NCBI GenBank assembly: GCA_017463325.1
Contig: JAFTPK010000015.1
Coordinates: forward strand, 1-36,491
Direction of reading: 5' to 3'
DNA: 36,491 nt
Source: Clostridia bacterium
Lineage (GTDB): Bacteria > Bacillota > Clostridia > Christensenellales > Borkfalkiaceae
The notes beneath the pieces were generated by a model. That model had not been told where the DNA came from. It was given only the letters and a program-made list of their open reading frames with translations, and did not search any database. The number at the start of each line of letters is the position of its first letter. Position 1 is the first letter of the stretch. Made by a program: the position numbers and the translations under genes. Positions 22,257-31,234 of this stretch are shown one piece after another.

Positions 22257-22626
22257 ATAAGAAAAAGTGTTTACTAAAGAAATGCGCCCGTTTATTTATG
22301 AACGGACGTGAGTATGGATATTATATAATATCAAGAAAGGCTGATTCTGTCAAAAGTTGTCAGTCTTTCTTTTTCTTTATCGAAATAATGCCTATAAAAT
22401 TATCGTATCAAATTTTTTATGACTTTTTATGCATATGGCGACAAAGAGAAAATTTCTTTTAAACAGAAAGAAATAGTTTTGTACGGTAATTGTTTAAAGA
22501 TTCAATATTTTTTCATCTGTATATAAGGTTTACTTTAAGCATGAACTATTTACCGACGGGAGGTGGGGCTATTTTGTAAGAATAGGGGGGTAAATTGAAA
22601 AGATTTTTATAAAAATTATGAAACGA
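22257..22626 (+). other. Gene-free AT-rich stretch with terminator
   Basis: Contains an intrinsic terminator at 22334-22375 (AGAAAGGCTGA pairing with TCAGTCTTTCT, then TTTTC) that ends the 53-residue gene transcript. The rest, to the promoter at 22627, is AT-rich with no supported gene. Confidence 0.6.
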
Positions 22627-22655
22627 TTGAAAATTAAAAAATTTGGTGCTATACT
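22627..22655 (+). promoter_or_regulatory. Promoter of the glycoside-hydrolase-like gene
   Basis: TTGAAA at 22627-22632, a 17-nt spacer, TATACT at 22650-22655. Confidence 0.6.
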
Positions 22656-22726
22656 ATAAAACGAACCCGCCTCAAACTCGGGGCGTGCTTATTCCTATCA
22701 TACACAATAAATAAGGAGGATAAAAA

Positions 22727-24733
22727 ATGAGCAAAGAATTTTTGCATTGTTTAAGAATTCAATTTTATCCAAATCATTACGAGGACGAACGCATTAAGGA
22801 GGTTGTCGAGCATTGCGTAAAATACGGTTTTAAAAACGTTATGCTCTTTATCAACGCGGAGGAATATAACGTCGGGCATATGACGATTAAAGAGGCGGAG
22901 CCGTGGCTGAACACCATGAAGAAAGCAAAAGCGGCTTTGCAGGCGGCGGGGATTTCCGTCAGCTTAAATCCGTGGATAGAATTAGGGCATTTGGATAGAT
23001 GCCGACCTTTAAAGGCGGGGCAAAATTTTACCACGCAAGTTGATTATGACGGGGGCAGGTGCGAGATGGTGGCTTGTCCGCTTTGCAAAAACTGGAAAAA
23101 ATATTTCTTGGAATTTTATCGTCATATCCTCACGGATCTTGCTCCGGACACCGTCTGGGTGGAGGACGATTTCCGTTTGCATAACCACGGCGATTTAAAA
23201 TTCGGCGGCTGCTTTTGCGAGTTACATATGCAAAAATATAACGAGCGTTTGGGTACGAATTATACACGGGAAGAATTTACGGACAAGCTATTTCGTAAAA
23301 CGCCTGAAAAGCGGGTCAAAAAAGCGTGGCTGGACGTCAATAGAGAATGTATGCGAGAGCTTGCGGCTTCGATCGGGCAGACGGTGGCTGAAACGGGGCT
23401 TGGGATCAAGGTAGGGCTGATGTCCTCCATGCACGAAAAACACGCGTTGGAGGGGCGGGACTGGTACGGGGTCCATAAGGGGCTTTCGGTGGACGGTCCT
23501 ATGATCAACAGGCTGCACCTGCCTTGCTATAACGAAATTTCGGGGAAGAGCTACTACGTGGAATTTAACCGCTTGCCCTTTACTTGTCGCGCGTTATTGC
23601 CGAAAGCTACGATCGTTTACCCCGAACTGGAAAACGCGTCGTTTAGCACGTTTACCAAGGAGGCGCGGTTTTTGGCCTTTCAATTAGAATCCGCGATCCC
23701 GCTTTGTATCGAGGGAATGACGTATGATATTTACGATTTCTTGGGCAACGGAGCGGTGCAGAGCTTTGGTTACGGCGAGGTGATCAAAGAGCTTACGCCC
23801 TATTTAAACGGTGTGACCGCGTTGCGCCTGCAATACTCTTCGTTGGAGGGGGTAATTTTACCGATCGACGAAAGGACGGCGTATAAGCGCGGGGCAAAGG
23901 TGACCTGTTTCAACGATCTTTACCCTGACGAGTCCCATTTCGGAGCGTACTTGGCTTCGGTGGGCGTAACGGTGAAAGCGTCAACAAAAAAGAGCTTTCA
24001 CGGCAAAGTGGTGGCGCTTGGCGGGGGCAACGCCTATAATTTCACGGCGCGGCAGCTTTGCAACCTGTTCAAAAACAATTTCGTCATAGTGGACGGCGGT
24101 GCCGCGCGTATCCTCGTAGACCGTGGCTTGGGACATTTGATCGGCGCGTCCTCTTACGAAACGTACGTTACCGAGCATAACGTGCATAGCTATGAGCAGG
24201 TACGAGAAGATATTTTGATCAACGGAAAGAAAGGGTATCGCGTTACGGCGTTTGGTAGATCGGGGGATTACGTAAAGCTCGAGTACGGCGAAAAAAAGGG
24301 GGCGCAATCCTTTTTATACGACTATCTTGGAAACGAGATCGGCGTCGGCGCAATGGACGGCGGGAGCTATTTCGTGATCCCGTACGTGATCAACGGCGTG
24401 TATTTGGAGCATTACCACGATTTGCGAACGACGCTTTTGAAAGATTTTTTGCGAAAAACGAACGTGGAGCTTGTCTTGACCGATCACGCGGGGGTGTACG
24501 CCTATCTTTACAAACGGAAAAAAGAGGACGTCTTGATTGTCGTAAACAGTACGGAGGAGGATTTTGGGGAAACGGTTTTGGAATTCCAAGGAGTAGAATT
24601 TTCACAAATTCTTACGGTTGGTAGAAAAAGCGGGCGTAAACGTCGCGTTCTCTTTGAAAAACGTGGCGACAAAACGATTTTGCGGACGAAAAACGAGCAT
24701 TTAACGACCCAAACCTTCCTTTTGCGTAAATAA
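22727..24733 (+). CDS. Glycoside-hydrolase-like TIM-barrel protein, uncharacterised
   Basis: A 668-residue cytosolic protein (no signal peptide). The N-terminal 370 residues have the strand rhythm of a TIM barrel: LRIQFYPNHYEDERIKEVV, NVMLFINAEEY, SVSLNPWIELGH. Candidate catalytic acids are Glu in VWVEDDFRLHNHG (about 146) and Glu in IVYPELENASFS (about 300), a spacing typical of clan GH-A. Residues 380-480 (GGGNAYNFTARQLCN, IVDGGAARILVDRGLG) look like the Rossmann-type middle domain of GH42-like enzymes, and the rest is beta-rich. The substrate cannot be named. It is a lone gene with promoter and terminator and without sugar transport genes nearby. Confidence 0.65.
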   Translation: MSKEFLHCLRIQFYPNHYEDERIKEVVEHCVKYGFKNVMLFINAEEYNVGHMTIKEAEPWLNTMKKAKAALQAAGISVSLNPWIELGHLDRCRPLKAGQNFTTQVDYDGGRCEMVACPLCKNWKKYFLEFYRHILTDLAPDTVWVEDDFRLHNHGDLKFGGCFCELHMQKYNERLGTNYTREEFTDKLFRKTPEKRVKKAWLDVNRECMRELAASIGQTVAETGLGIKVGLMSSMHEKHALEGRDWYGVHKGLSVDGPMINRLHLPCYNEISGKSYYVEFNRLPFTCRALLPKATIVYPELENASFSTFTKEARFLAFQLESAIPLCIEGMTYDIYDFLGNGAVQSFGYGEVIKELTPYLNGVTALRLQYSSLEGVILPIDERTAYKRGAKVTCFNDLYPDESHFGAYLASVGVTVKASTKKSFHGKVVALGGGNAYNFTARQLCNLFKNNFVIVDGGAARILVDRGLGHLIGASSYETYVTEHNVHSYEQVREDILINGKKGYRVTAFGRSGDYVKLEYGEKKGAQSFLYDYLGNEIGVGAMDGGSYFVIPYVINGVYLEHYHDLRTTLLKDFLRKTNVELVLTDHAGVYAYLYKRKKEDVLIVVNSTEEDFGETVLEFQGVEFSQILTVGRKSGRKRRVLFEKRGDKTILRTKNEHLTTQTFLLRK

Positions 24734-24765
24734 AAACGCTTTAATATGCGGCGCAAATTTGAATT

Positions 24766-24792
24766 CCTCCCCTTGTGGGGAGGGATTTTTTG
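24766..24792 (+). terminator. Terminator after the glycoside-hydrolase-like gene
   Basis: CCTCCCC-TTGT-GGGGAGG followed by GATTTTTTG. Confidence 0.9.
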
Positions 24793-24842
24793 TTAAATTT
24801 GTGATAAATTCCGTCATTTTCGGTGAACTTGCCGTTTTCCGA

Positions 24843-24871
24843 TTGCGTTTTTGCAAAACTCGTGTTATAAT
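24843..24871 (+). promoter_or_regulatory. Promoter of the DUF5685 gene set
   Basis: TTGCGT at 24843-24848, a 17-nt spacer, TATAAT at 24866-24871. Confidence 0.7.
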
Positions 24872-24915
24872 AATACTGGTAAAAAGCCAAAATGCCGTAG
24901 AGGGGAGAGAAAGTT

Positions 24916-25779
24916 ATGTTCGGTTACGTGCGTACGGATACGCCTTATCTGTATATGAAAGATATGGAGCTGTATCGCGCCATGTACTGCGGAGTATGTA
25001 AAGGAATCGGCGCGTCCTGCGGTACCCTTGCCCGTATCGGGCTTTCGTATGACGTCACCTTTCTTTCCGTGTTGCTGCACAATATCCTCGGGCAGGACGT
25101 CAAAATAGAAAAACAGCATTGCTTGACCCATTGTATCCGCGTTAGAAAAATGGCGGAGGTAGACGAGCTGACGAAAGCGCTCGGCGCGCTTAATACCGAG
25201 CTTGTTTATTATAAGTATACGGACGATATTGAAGACGGCGACAGGGGTAGGGGCAAGCGGTTTTGGTTTAAAAAAGGGCATAAACGGGTCAAGAAAAATT
25301 ATCCCGAGATCGAGCGGATCGTACGCGAGAATATGTCCCGTCAACGGGAGATTGAGAAGAGAAAAACGGCGAGCCTGGATATTGCGGCGGACGCGACGGC
25401 GACTATGCTTTCGGAGCTTTCCGATTATTTACTTAAAGACAAGGCGACGGAGCATACGCGGGCACTAAATTACGCTTTGGGGAAATGGATCTATTTAATC
25501 GACGCGCTCGACGATTACGACAAGGACGCCCGAAAGGGGGCGTACAATCCGTTCTTGCTCACGTACGGGGCGAAAGATAAACGGGAGCTTTTGGAAAAGC
25601 ACGGCGGCGAGGTAGAGTTCGTTTTTCGTTCCCTTTTCGGGGACGTACACGAGCATTTGCGTCAAATCCCCATGACGTTTAATCGCGACCTCGTGGACAA
25701 CGTGCTGCTACGCGGGCTGCCCACGGAAACGAAACGGGTGTTCAGCGCCCCGTGTAAGCGCTGTAAAACAGGGAAATAA
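24916..25779 (+). CDS. DUF5685 family protein
   Basis: A 287-residue, mostly helical protein. The start MFGYVRTDTPYLYMKDMELY, the block YRAMYCGVCKGIG, SYDVTFLSVLL, and the end CKRCK match what I know of DUF5685. The helix WIYLIDALDDYDKDARKGAYNP carries an Asp-rich DxxxDxD pattern that resembles prenyl-synthase-like all-alpha folds; this is an impression. Cysteines CGVC and CKRC could bind metal. The function is unknown in the family. It is the first gene of a transcript with a J-like protein (15 bp gap), a small membrane protein (3 bp gap) and an rRNA methyltransferase. Confidence 0.75.
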   Translation: MFGYVRTDTPYLYMKDMELYRAMYCGVCKGIGASCGTLARIGLSYDVTFLSVLLHNILGQDVKIEKQHCLTHCIRVRKMAEVDELTKALGALNTELVYYKYTDDIEDGDRGRGKRFWFKKGHKRVKKNYPEIERIVRENMSRQREIEKRKTASLDIAADATATMLSELSDYLLKDKATEHTRALNYALGKWIYLIDALDDYDKDARKGAYNPFLLTYGAKDKRELLEKHGGEVEFVFRSLFGDVHEHLRQIPMTFNRDLVDNVLLRGLPTETKRVFSAPCKRCKTGK

Positions 25780-25794
25780 CTCTTAGGAGAGGCT

Positions 25795-26433
25795 ATGTTA
25801 AAAGAATATTATCAGGTATTAGGCGTAAGCGAAAGTGCGACGGACGAGGAACTGGAAAAGGCGTATCAATCCTTGACGGAGAAGTACAGGGAAGACAGAT
25901 GGTTGGAGGGTGAAGCGGGGAACGAGGCCGCAAAAATGCTCACCAAGGTCGAGGTTGCCTATCGCGAGATCGTTGCGGCGAGAAAACAGAGCGAAAAGCG
26001 CGAGGATAGCGAGAATAGCGGTAAGGCGTTCGAGGATATTGCCGCTCTTTTGAAAGAGGGGAAAATCAACGAGGCACAAGCGAGGCTTGACGACTTCAAC
26101 GAACGCTCTGCCGAATGGCATTATTTGCAGTCGGTCGTTTTCTATAAAAAGAACTGGACGAACGAGAGCAAGAAACAGCTTGAAATTGCCATGCAGTTGG
26201 ATCCCTCTTGCGTAAAATATCGCGACGCGTACGGCAAACTCAACGCGAAAGCGGGGTACGATAAAAAGGCGGCGGAGGCGGGGCAAAACCCCTATTCGTC
26301 GTCACAGGGCGCGCCCATCGACGACTCGCACGATCATCAAATGGGCGGGAACGCTTGCAGCGATTGTTGTAGCTGTTGTTATACCTATCTTTGCGTGGAC
26401 TGTTTGTTCTCGCTTTGTTGCGGCTGTCGTTAA
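25795..26433 (+). CDS. Degenerate J-domain protein with cysteine-rich tail
   Basis: A 212-residue protein. Residues 1-65 align with a DnaJ J domain (YYQVLGVSESATDEELEKAY...LTEKY), but the HPD tripeptide that activates DnaK is replaced by RED (KYREDRW), so DnaK stimulation is not expected. Residues 80-160 look like TPR-type helices (INEAQARLDDFNERSAEWHY, WTNESKKQLEIAMQLDP). The last 25 residues are very Cys-rich with about ten Cys (ACSDCCSCCYTYLC...SLCCGC), resembling tails of J-like proteins that occur next to DUF5685 genes. Possible roles are a metal-binding or membrane-associated adaptor. It is likely translated together with its neighbours. Confidence 0.75.
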   Translation: MLKEYYQVLGVSESATDEELEKAYQSLTEKYREDRWLEGEAGNEAAKMLTKVEVAYREIVAARKQSEKREDSENSGKAFEDIAALLKEGKINEAQARLDDFNERSAEWHYLQSVVFYKKNWTNESKKQLEIAMQLDPSCVKYRDAYGKLNAKAGYDKKAAEAGQNPYSSSQGAPIDDSHDHQMGGNACSDCCSCCYTYLCVDCLFSLCCGCR

Positions 26434-26436
26434 ATC

Positions 26437-26967
26437 ATGAAAAAGATCACCGCGTATGAGATAGCCCTTTCAGGGCTGGCTGCCGCCCTTTCCACAAGCT
26501 TGCTTGTGCTGGGTACGGTGACCCCCATACTGTTATTCACCGCGTACCTGGTAGCGTGCGTGGCGTTAATGTTGCCACTTTCAAGGGGTTCGTACGCGGG
26601 GTATGTATTCGCTTTTTTGACGACAGGCTTGCTCACCTTGCTGTTTTGCGGCTTTTCGTTTCTATTCGAGCTGTTGCCGTTTCTGATATTTTTCGGCTTG
26701 CACCCGCTCGTGAACGAATTGCAGATCAAATACAAGTGGAAAAAATGGCTTGCGTTTTTTATCAAAGCGTTATGGTTTGACGGGGCCATGTACGTAACGT
26801 GGCGTTTTGCGTTTGGTATGACGACGGTAGTTGCGCTGCCCGAGGTGGCGGTAGTCGTCTTGCTTTTAACGCTGGGTACGGCGTTGTTTTGGTTATACGA
26901 CTACACCGTATTCAAAGCCCGCGCGCAGATCAACGCGCTTGTTGGACGGTTACTCCGTAAAAAATAA
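26437..26967 (+). CDS. Small polytopic membrane protein (ECF S-component-like)
   Basis: A 176-residue protein with about five membrane helices (roughly 8-28, 31-50, 55-80, 110-125 and 135-155). The N-terminal AYEIALSGLAAALSTSLLVL segment resembles the start of ECF transporter S components, which bind vitamins; this is a weak likeness and no substrate signature is present. It starts three bases after the stop of the J-like gene, with no ribosome binding site of its own, so it depends on coupling to that gene. Confidence 0.6.
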   Translation: MKKITAYEIALSGLAAALSTSLLVLGTVTPILLFTAYLVACVALMLPLSRGSYAGYVFAFLTTGLLTLLFCGFSFLFELLPFLIFFGLHPLVNELQIKYKWKKWLAFFIKALWFDGAMYVTWRFAFGMTTVVALPEVAVVVLLLTLGTALFWLYDYTVFKARAQINALVGRLLRKK

Positions 26968-26982
26968 CGGGGAGGTAAGCAT

Positions 26983-28374
26983 ATGATAGAAAAAAATCAA
27001 ATCGTTACGGCCGTGACAGAGGCGCTCGGGTCGAACGGCGAGGGCGTTATCAGGCACGAGGGGATCACCTTTTTCGTGCCTGCTTGTTTACCCGGGGAGA
27101 AAGTCCGTTTCAAGATCTTAAAAATCAAGGACGGGATCGGCTACGGCAAGATAGAGGAGGTGCTCACGCCCGCCGAAGAGCGCGCTCGTGCCAAATGTCC
27201 CGTGTTTTCCCGTTGCGGCGGGTGTAGCTTGCAGCACATGGAATACCCCGCGCAGTTGCAATTTAAAACCAAACTCGTTCGCGATTGTCTGAAAAAAATC
27301 GGCGGGATCGAGGCGGAGGTGTCGTCAACGGTGAAAAGCGACGCCCCGTACGGGTATCGAAATAAATTACAAATGCCGATCGGCGTAGATAAGGAGGGGA
27401 ATACGGTGATCGGATTTTACGCCGAGCGTAGCCACCGTATCGTGCCTACGGCGTCGTGCGCCATTCACCCCGACTGGGCGACCAAGCTGATCGTCGCCGT
27501 CACGCGTTATATAAAGGAATGTAAGGTAACGGGTTATGACGAGGCGGGTAAAAGCGGCTCGCTTCGGCATATCGTTGCGCGCGAGATCGGAGGGAAATTC
27601 CTTATCACTCTCGTTTCGGCGACGCCGCTTTCCACAATCGGTTGCTTTGCGGAGATTTTGAAAAAAAGCTTCGAGGTCTTTTCGTTGTATTTAAATATCA
27701 ATGCCGAGGATACCAACGTGATCTTTGGAAAAAGCTTTCAACTCGTACACGGTAGCGGCTTTTTTGAAACGGAGGAGCAGGGAATTCGCTACGAGGCGGG
27801 TCCGCAAACCTTTTTGCAGGTCAACGCGGGTGTGCGTAGAAAGCTGTATACGGCGGCGTTAAAGGCGACGGTGGAAGAGGGCGACGAGGTAGTGATCGAC
27901 GCCTATTCGGGTGGCGGTCTGCTGACGGCAATGCTTGCCCAAAAAGCAAAGCGGGTGTATGGGATCGAGCTGGAAAAAGAGGCGTCGGCGTGTGCCGACC
28001 GTTTAAAGGAAAAGAACGGGCTGACGAATATGACGAATATTTGCGGCTACGTGGAGGAGGAGCTGACGAAGGTACTGGAAAAGGAAAAAGGGGAAAAGCT
28101 CCGTTTAATTTTAGACCCGCCGCGCGCGGGGATTCACCGTAGCGTTGTAAAAGCGTTAATTGCGAGCGGGATCGAGAAACTGACGATTATCTCTTGTAAT
28201 CCTGCGACGCTTGCGCGTGATCTTGGGCTTTTGACGGGACGACTGGTGGAGGAGGGTAACGAGTTAAAAAAAGGCGCGGGCGACGGCGCTTACGAAATCG
28301 TTTCCATTCAGCCGTACGATATGTTCCCTCAAACCAAGCACGTCGAGAGTGTCGTTTGTCTGTCACGAAAATAA
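26983..28374 (+). CDS. 23S rRNA (uracil-C5)-methyltransferase, RlmD/RlmCD type
   Basis: A SAM-dependent m5U methyltransferase of 463 residues. The N-terminal TRAM-like domain covers about 1-60. The iron-sulfur cluster cysteines are in CPVFSRCGGCSLQHM (about 68-82), with the fourth probably in TASCAIHP. The SAM loop is VIDAYSGGGLLTAMLA (about 305), then the ILDPPRAG motif and the nucleophile in ISCNPATLARDL. In Bacillota this subgroup methylates U747 and/or U1939, so I do not choose between names. The GGGGAGG site precedes the ATG. It follows the membrane protein by 15 bp. Confidence 0.92.
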   Translation: MIEKNQIVTAVTEALGSNGEGVIRHEGITFFVPACLPGEKVRFKILKIKDGIGYGKIEEVLTPAEERARAKCPVFSRCGGCSLQHMEYPAQLQFKTKLVRDCLKKIGGIEAEVSSTVKSDAPYGYRNKLQMPIGVDKEGNTVIGFYAERSHRIVPTASCAIHPDWATKLIVAVTRYIKECKVTGYDEAGKSGSLRHIVAREIGGKFLITLVSATPLSTIGCFAEILKKSFEVFSLYLNINAEDTNVIFGKSFQLVHGSGFFETEEQGIRYEAGPQTFLQVNAGVRRKLYTAALKATVEEGDEVVIDAYSGGGLLTAMLAQKAKRVYGIELEKEASACADRLKEKNGLTNMTNICGYVEEELTKVLEKEKGEKLRLILDPPRAGIHRSVVKALIASGIEKLTIISCNPATLARDLGLLTGRLVEEGNELKKGAGDGAYEIVSIQPYDMFPQTKHVESVVCLSRK

Positions 28375-28492
28375 GCAAAACTTGACCCTAAAATGGGCAT
28401 TTTTCAGCCTTTTTGAGTTGATTTTTAAGTGAAATTTCAAAAAACGGTGTTCAAAATCAAAAATTACCCTGATTTTACTCAGGAACAAATGT

Positions 28493-28510
28493 GAGTTTTG
28501 AGCAAAACTC
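28493..28510. repeat. Hairpin GAGTTTT-GAGC-AAAACTC
   Basis: A perfect 7-bp stem in the 195-bp gap before the restriction-island gene. It could be an operator or part of the leader; no clear promoter boxes are seen. Confidence 0.4.
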
Positions 28511-28569
28511 GAGAGTGCGTTTTATAGCAGTAATAGTTAACATATCGAAGAAAAGTAAAGGAGAATCCA

Positions 28570-29667
28570 GTGACAATAGCAGAAAGAAACAACAAAGTAA
28601 AACAAATTTTGCAAAGTTTTTACAATAATGCAATGGATAAAGATTGTGTAATAGACGAATCTTCATATAAGAGTGATTTAGATGGTCTATTCAATACTGC
28701 GGTGTGGGGATTCCGAGAAATAGTTTTAGTGGTTTTGGTTGCAATGAAACTCAACCCATCTTACAAAGCTTCAAAAGAATTGTACGAATGTAATCCACGG
28801 GCGTTATTTGAAGGACCTATAAAGGAATTTTTGATAGATAACCGTATTCCACACCGAAAATCGGGACCGCTTAATGTAGCAAAAGCTACCCAAGGATTAA
28901 ATGACAATTGGGCAGCACAACGTCGCCCAAAAGATGTGGCAGATCACGTTGTTAAAATAATCAAACTCCTTGAATCATCAGCAAGAGTTTATGTCGACTA
29001 TATTGGTGTTTCATTGTTGAGAAGACTAATTGCCGAGTCTGTACATCTTGAAGAATTCAATGTTGAGCGTGACCCTTCTTCCGATCCCGAGGTGTTGTTT
29101 TATTTGTGTGATGAACTTATACACAAAGCGCCCGATGCGGGCAATACTCCTCAAAAGATTTCGGCACTGCTACTGAAAAACTATCATTTCGGGTTACACA
29201 CAGGTGTAGTTGTAACAGGCGGCGATGATAGAGCTTCAGTAACCAGTACTACAAGCAAAAAGCCCGGCGATGTAAACGAAGAGAATCCCGAAGGAGTTAT
29301 TCTCAAGGTTTACGAAATTACAGTAAAGCCTTTCGACATTGCTCGCATTCGGGATTCTTATGATTGTTTGAAAATATATGAGCAAAACAGCGGTAAATCC
29401 ATTTCGGAAGTCATTGTTATTTGCCGTCCAGAAGATTGCCCGGCAGAAATGCAAAAGAGCAATTTACACTTATGTATGGGTAGTTATTCTTACAGTGAAA
29501 TTACATATTACTATTGGAACATCTCTGAATGGATAGCCGAAACATTGCAAAGAATGACCGCTGAATCAAGAGAATTATTCTACTTAGAACTGAACAGTTA
29601 TATATCAGATTTTAACACAGCTGAAACCGTTAAAAAGTTGTGGCAAAGCTTGAATCAAGAAATCTAA
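28570..29667 (+). CDS. Candidate type II restriction endonuclease
   Basis: A 365-residue protein convergent with, and 1 bp from, a DNA cytosine methyltransferase gene, the usual arrangement of a type II restriction-modification system. The block IKEFLIDNRIPHRKSGPLNV...NDNWAAQRRPKDVA resembles proteins found next to C5 methyltransferases (DUF4928-like by memory). The segment GVILKVYEITVKPFD (about residues 242-256) looks like the core strand of a PD-(D/E)XK nuclease, in a variant form; tentative. The start is GTG with AAGGAG 6 bases before. AT-rich base use shows acquisition. The recognition sequence cannot be read from sequence. Confidence 0.65.
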   Translation: MTIAERNNKVKQILQSFYNNAMDKDCVIDESSYKSDLDGLFNTAVWGFREIVLVVLVAMKLNPSYKASKELYECNPRALFEGPIKEFLIDNRIPHRKSGPLNVAKATQGLNDNWAAQRRPKDVADHVVKIIKLLESSARVYVDYIGVSLLRRLIAESVHLEEFNVERDPSSDPEVLFYLCDELIHKAPDAGNTPQKISALLLKNYHFGLHTGVVVTGGDDRASVTSTTSKKPGDVNEENPEGVILKVYEITVKPFDIARIRDSYDCLKIYEQNSGKSISEVIVICRPEDCPAEMQKSNLHLCMGSYSYSEITYYYWNISEWIAETLQRMTAESRELFYLELNSYISDFNTAETVKKLWQSLNQEI

Positions 29668-29668
29668 A

Positions 29669-30946
29669 TTATTTCGACTCTTCCCTCAAATATGCTGTCA
29701 CAGCTTTAGCGACAACTTCGGCAAGCTTGCATGGTACGGCATTTCCTATTTGGGTATAGATCATACCTTTGCTACCACAAAAAACGTAATCATCAGGGAA
29801 AGTTTGAATTTTAGCAGCTTCTTTTACGGTTATTCGACGCAGCCTTGCAGGAGCTTCTTCAAAACTTGGTGTGATAGAACCGTCCATTAATCCTTTGTGA
29901 TATTTAACGACCCAATCTTCAGCCGAATCACCGTATAAATACTCTTCGTCTATAAACGGGGTTTTATTTCCGCCCATAGAAGCAGGCAATGTGTTGGCGT
30001 ATCCGTCAATATCAATCGGACGTCCTTGACCATTAAAATACATACCTGCATACGGGGACTTTCGCATAATAGGATGTGTCGCAAAAGTTATTTTCGCGGT
30101 GCAAGTATGAGGATTGATTTTTGTCCCGGCTCTACCCAATGGTCTGAGCAATTCTCTAATCGTGGGTGCTTTATGCTTTTGTTCTTCAATCAAAGCTTCA
30201 ATTCGGCTTCTCATAAAGGGATTTCTGTCGTTTTTTACGCCAACGAAAAATACGCGTTCTCGTTTTTGAGAAACCCCGTACTCGGTGGCGTTTAACACAA
30301 ACTGATAGCAAGTATAGCCCAAGTCGGCGGTGCGTTCGAAATATCTATTTCTAACAGTGTCCCATTTATCCAAAACTCCAAGTGCCTTTACATTTTCCAT
30401 AACAAACGCTTTGGGTTGAACAACCTCAACAACATCCAAGAAAGTAAAAATCAATTGGCTACGCTCATCTTCGGGGTTCATTTTTCCTGCAATTGAGAAA
30501 CCTTGACAAGGAGGACCGCCGAATACGAAATCTACGCCTTTATATTTTTCAAGTTCAGGGAAAATATTATGAACGTCATCATTCAACATAACAGCAGCGG
30601 GACGGTTGGCACAATATGTTTCGGATACTTCCTTCATTAACTCGTTTGCAAGAACGATTTTTACACCAGCTCTTTCAAAACCAACGTCCATTCCACCCGC
30701 TCCTGTAAAAAGTGAAATGGCGGTAAATTCATGACTGCTCGCGTTCGACTCTATAAATTCCAAAATATCGTTTGGTGTGCAAGACAGATAAGCACAGATT
30801 TTTTCAATACTTTCCAATGAAATGTATTCGTTCCTTTTCATTCGTGTTAAAATGTTTGCCGATAAATTAGAACCTTTCATTAAGGTGGCAGATGTAATAC
30901 CCCTGTCAATAAGTTCGTGAAAAAGTTTGTTGTAACTGATAGACAT
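29669..30946 (-). CDS. DNA (cytosine-5-)-methyltransferase with N-terminal HTH
   Basis: A 425-residue enzyme. Residues 1-65 are an XRE-type helix-turn-helix (TSATLMKGSNLSANILTRMK, then SLESIEKICAYLSCTPNDIL). The catalytic part has motif I SLFTGAGGMDVGFERAG (about 76), motif IV GGPPCQGFS with the nucleophilic Cys, motif VI FVMENVK, motif VIII QKRERVFFVG, and motif X IGNAVP near the end. The fused HTH and the repeats in the promoter show that the methylase represses its own gene, a known strategy to balance methylase and nuclease. The ATG at 30946 follows GGAAGGAG. It protects host DNA from the convergent nuclease. Confidence 0.93.
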   Translation of the reverse strand: MSISYNKLFHELIDRGITSATLMKGSNLSANILTRMKRNEYISLESIEKICAYLSCTPNDILEFIESNASSHEFTAISLFTGAGGMDVGFERAGVKIVLANELMKEVSETYCANRPAAVMLNDDVHNIFPELEKYKGVDFVFGGPPCQGFSIAGKMNPEDERSQLIFTFLDVVEVVQPKAFVMENVKALGVLDKWDTVRNRYFERTADLGYTCYQFVLNATEYGVSQKRERVFFVGVKNDRNPFMRSRIEALIEEQKHKAPTIRELLRPLGRAGTKINPHTCTAKITFATHPIMRKSPYAGMYFNGQGRPIDIDGYANTLPASMGGNKTPFIDEEYLYGDSAEDWVVKYHKGLMDGSITPSFEEAPARLRRITVKEAAKIQTFPDDYVFCGSKGMIYTQIGNAVPCKLAEVVAKAVTAYLREESK

Positions 30947-30971
30947 TAAAATTCTCCTTCCTACAGTTAAC

Positions 30972-31014
30972 ATTATATCACGATTTCGTGAAAAAGTCAA
31001 CGATTTCGTGAAAA
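30972..31014 (-). promoter_or_regulatory. Methylase promoter with two operator repeats
   Basis: On the minus strand: TTGACT, a 17-nt spacer, TATAAT (complements 30995-31000 and 30972-30977). A 14-bp direct repeat CGATTTCGTGAAAA lies at 30981-30994 and 31001-31014, a 20-bp period. The first copy fills the spacer and sits in a palindrome CACGA-TT-TCGTG; the second abuts the -35. This is the layout expected for autorepression by the HTH of the methylase. Confidence 0.85.
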
Positions 31015-31234
31015 CTTTTTTGGCTTCAATATGTTTCCTTTGACCAAGTAAAATTGATTAAGTCTTAAAAAGCCTTGGTGTTTTAGGACAAATGTTACTT
31101 TCTACCCCCACAAAATATACCTTTTGGCTTTACACTCCATTTTTTGACCAAATTTTATACCTTTTGTACTCTTGACCCACGTGGGACTATTGTTTGTTTA
31201 AAGAGGAAATAAATAAAAACAAGGAGAAAAAGCA
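31015..31234. other. Gene-free stretch with repeated TTGACC and TATACCTTTTG words
   Basis: No supported gene. TTGACC occurs at about 31042, 31146 and 31174, and TATACCTTTTG twice near 31117 and 31158. The right end of the AT-rich restriction island lies here. The promoter of the next gene is not clear. Confidence 0.35.
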
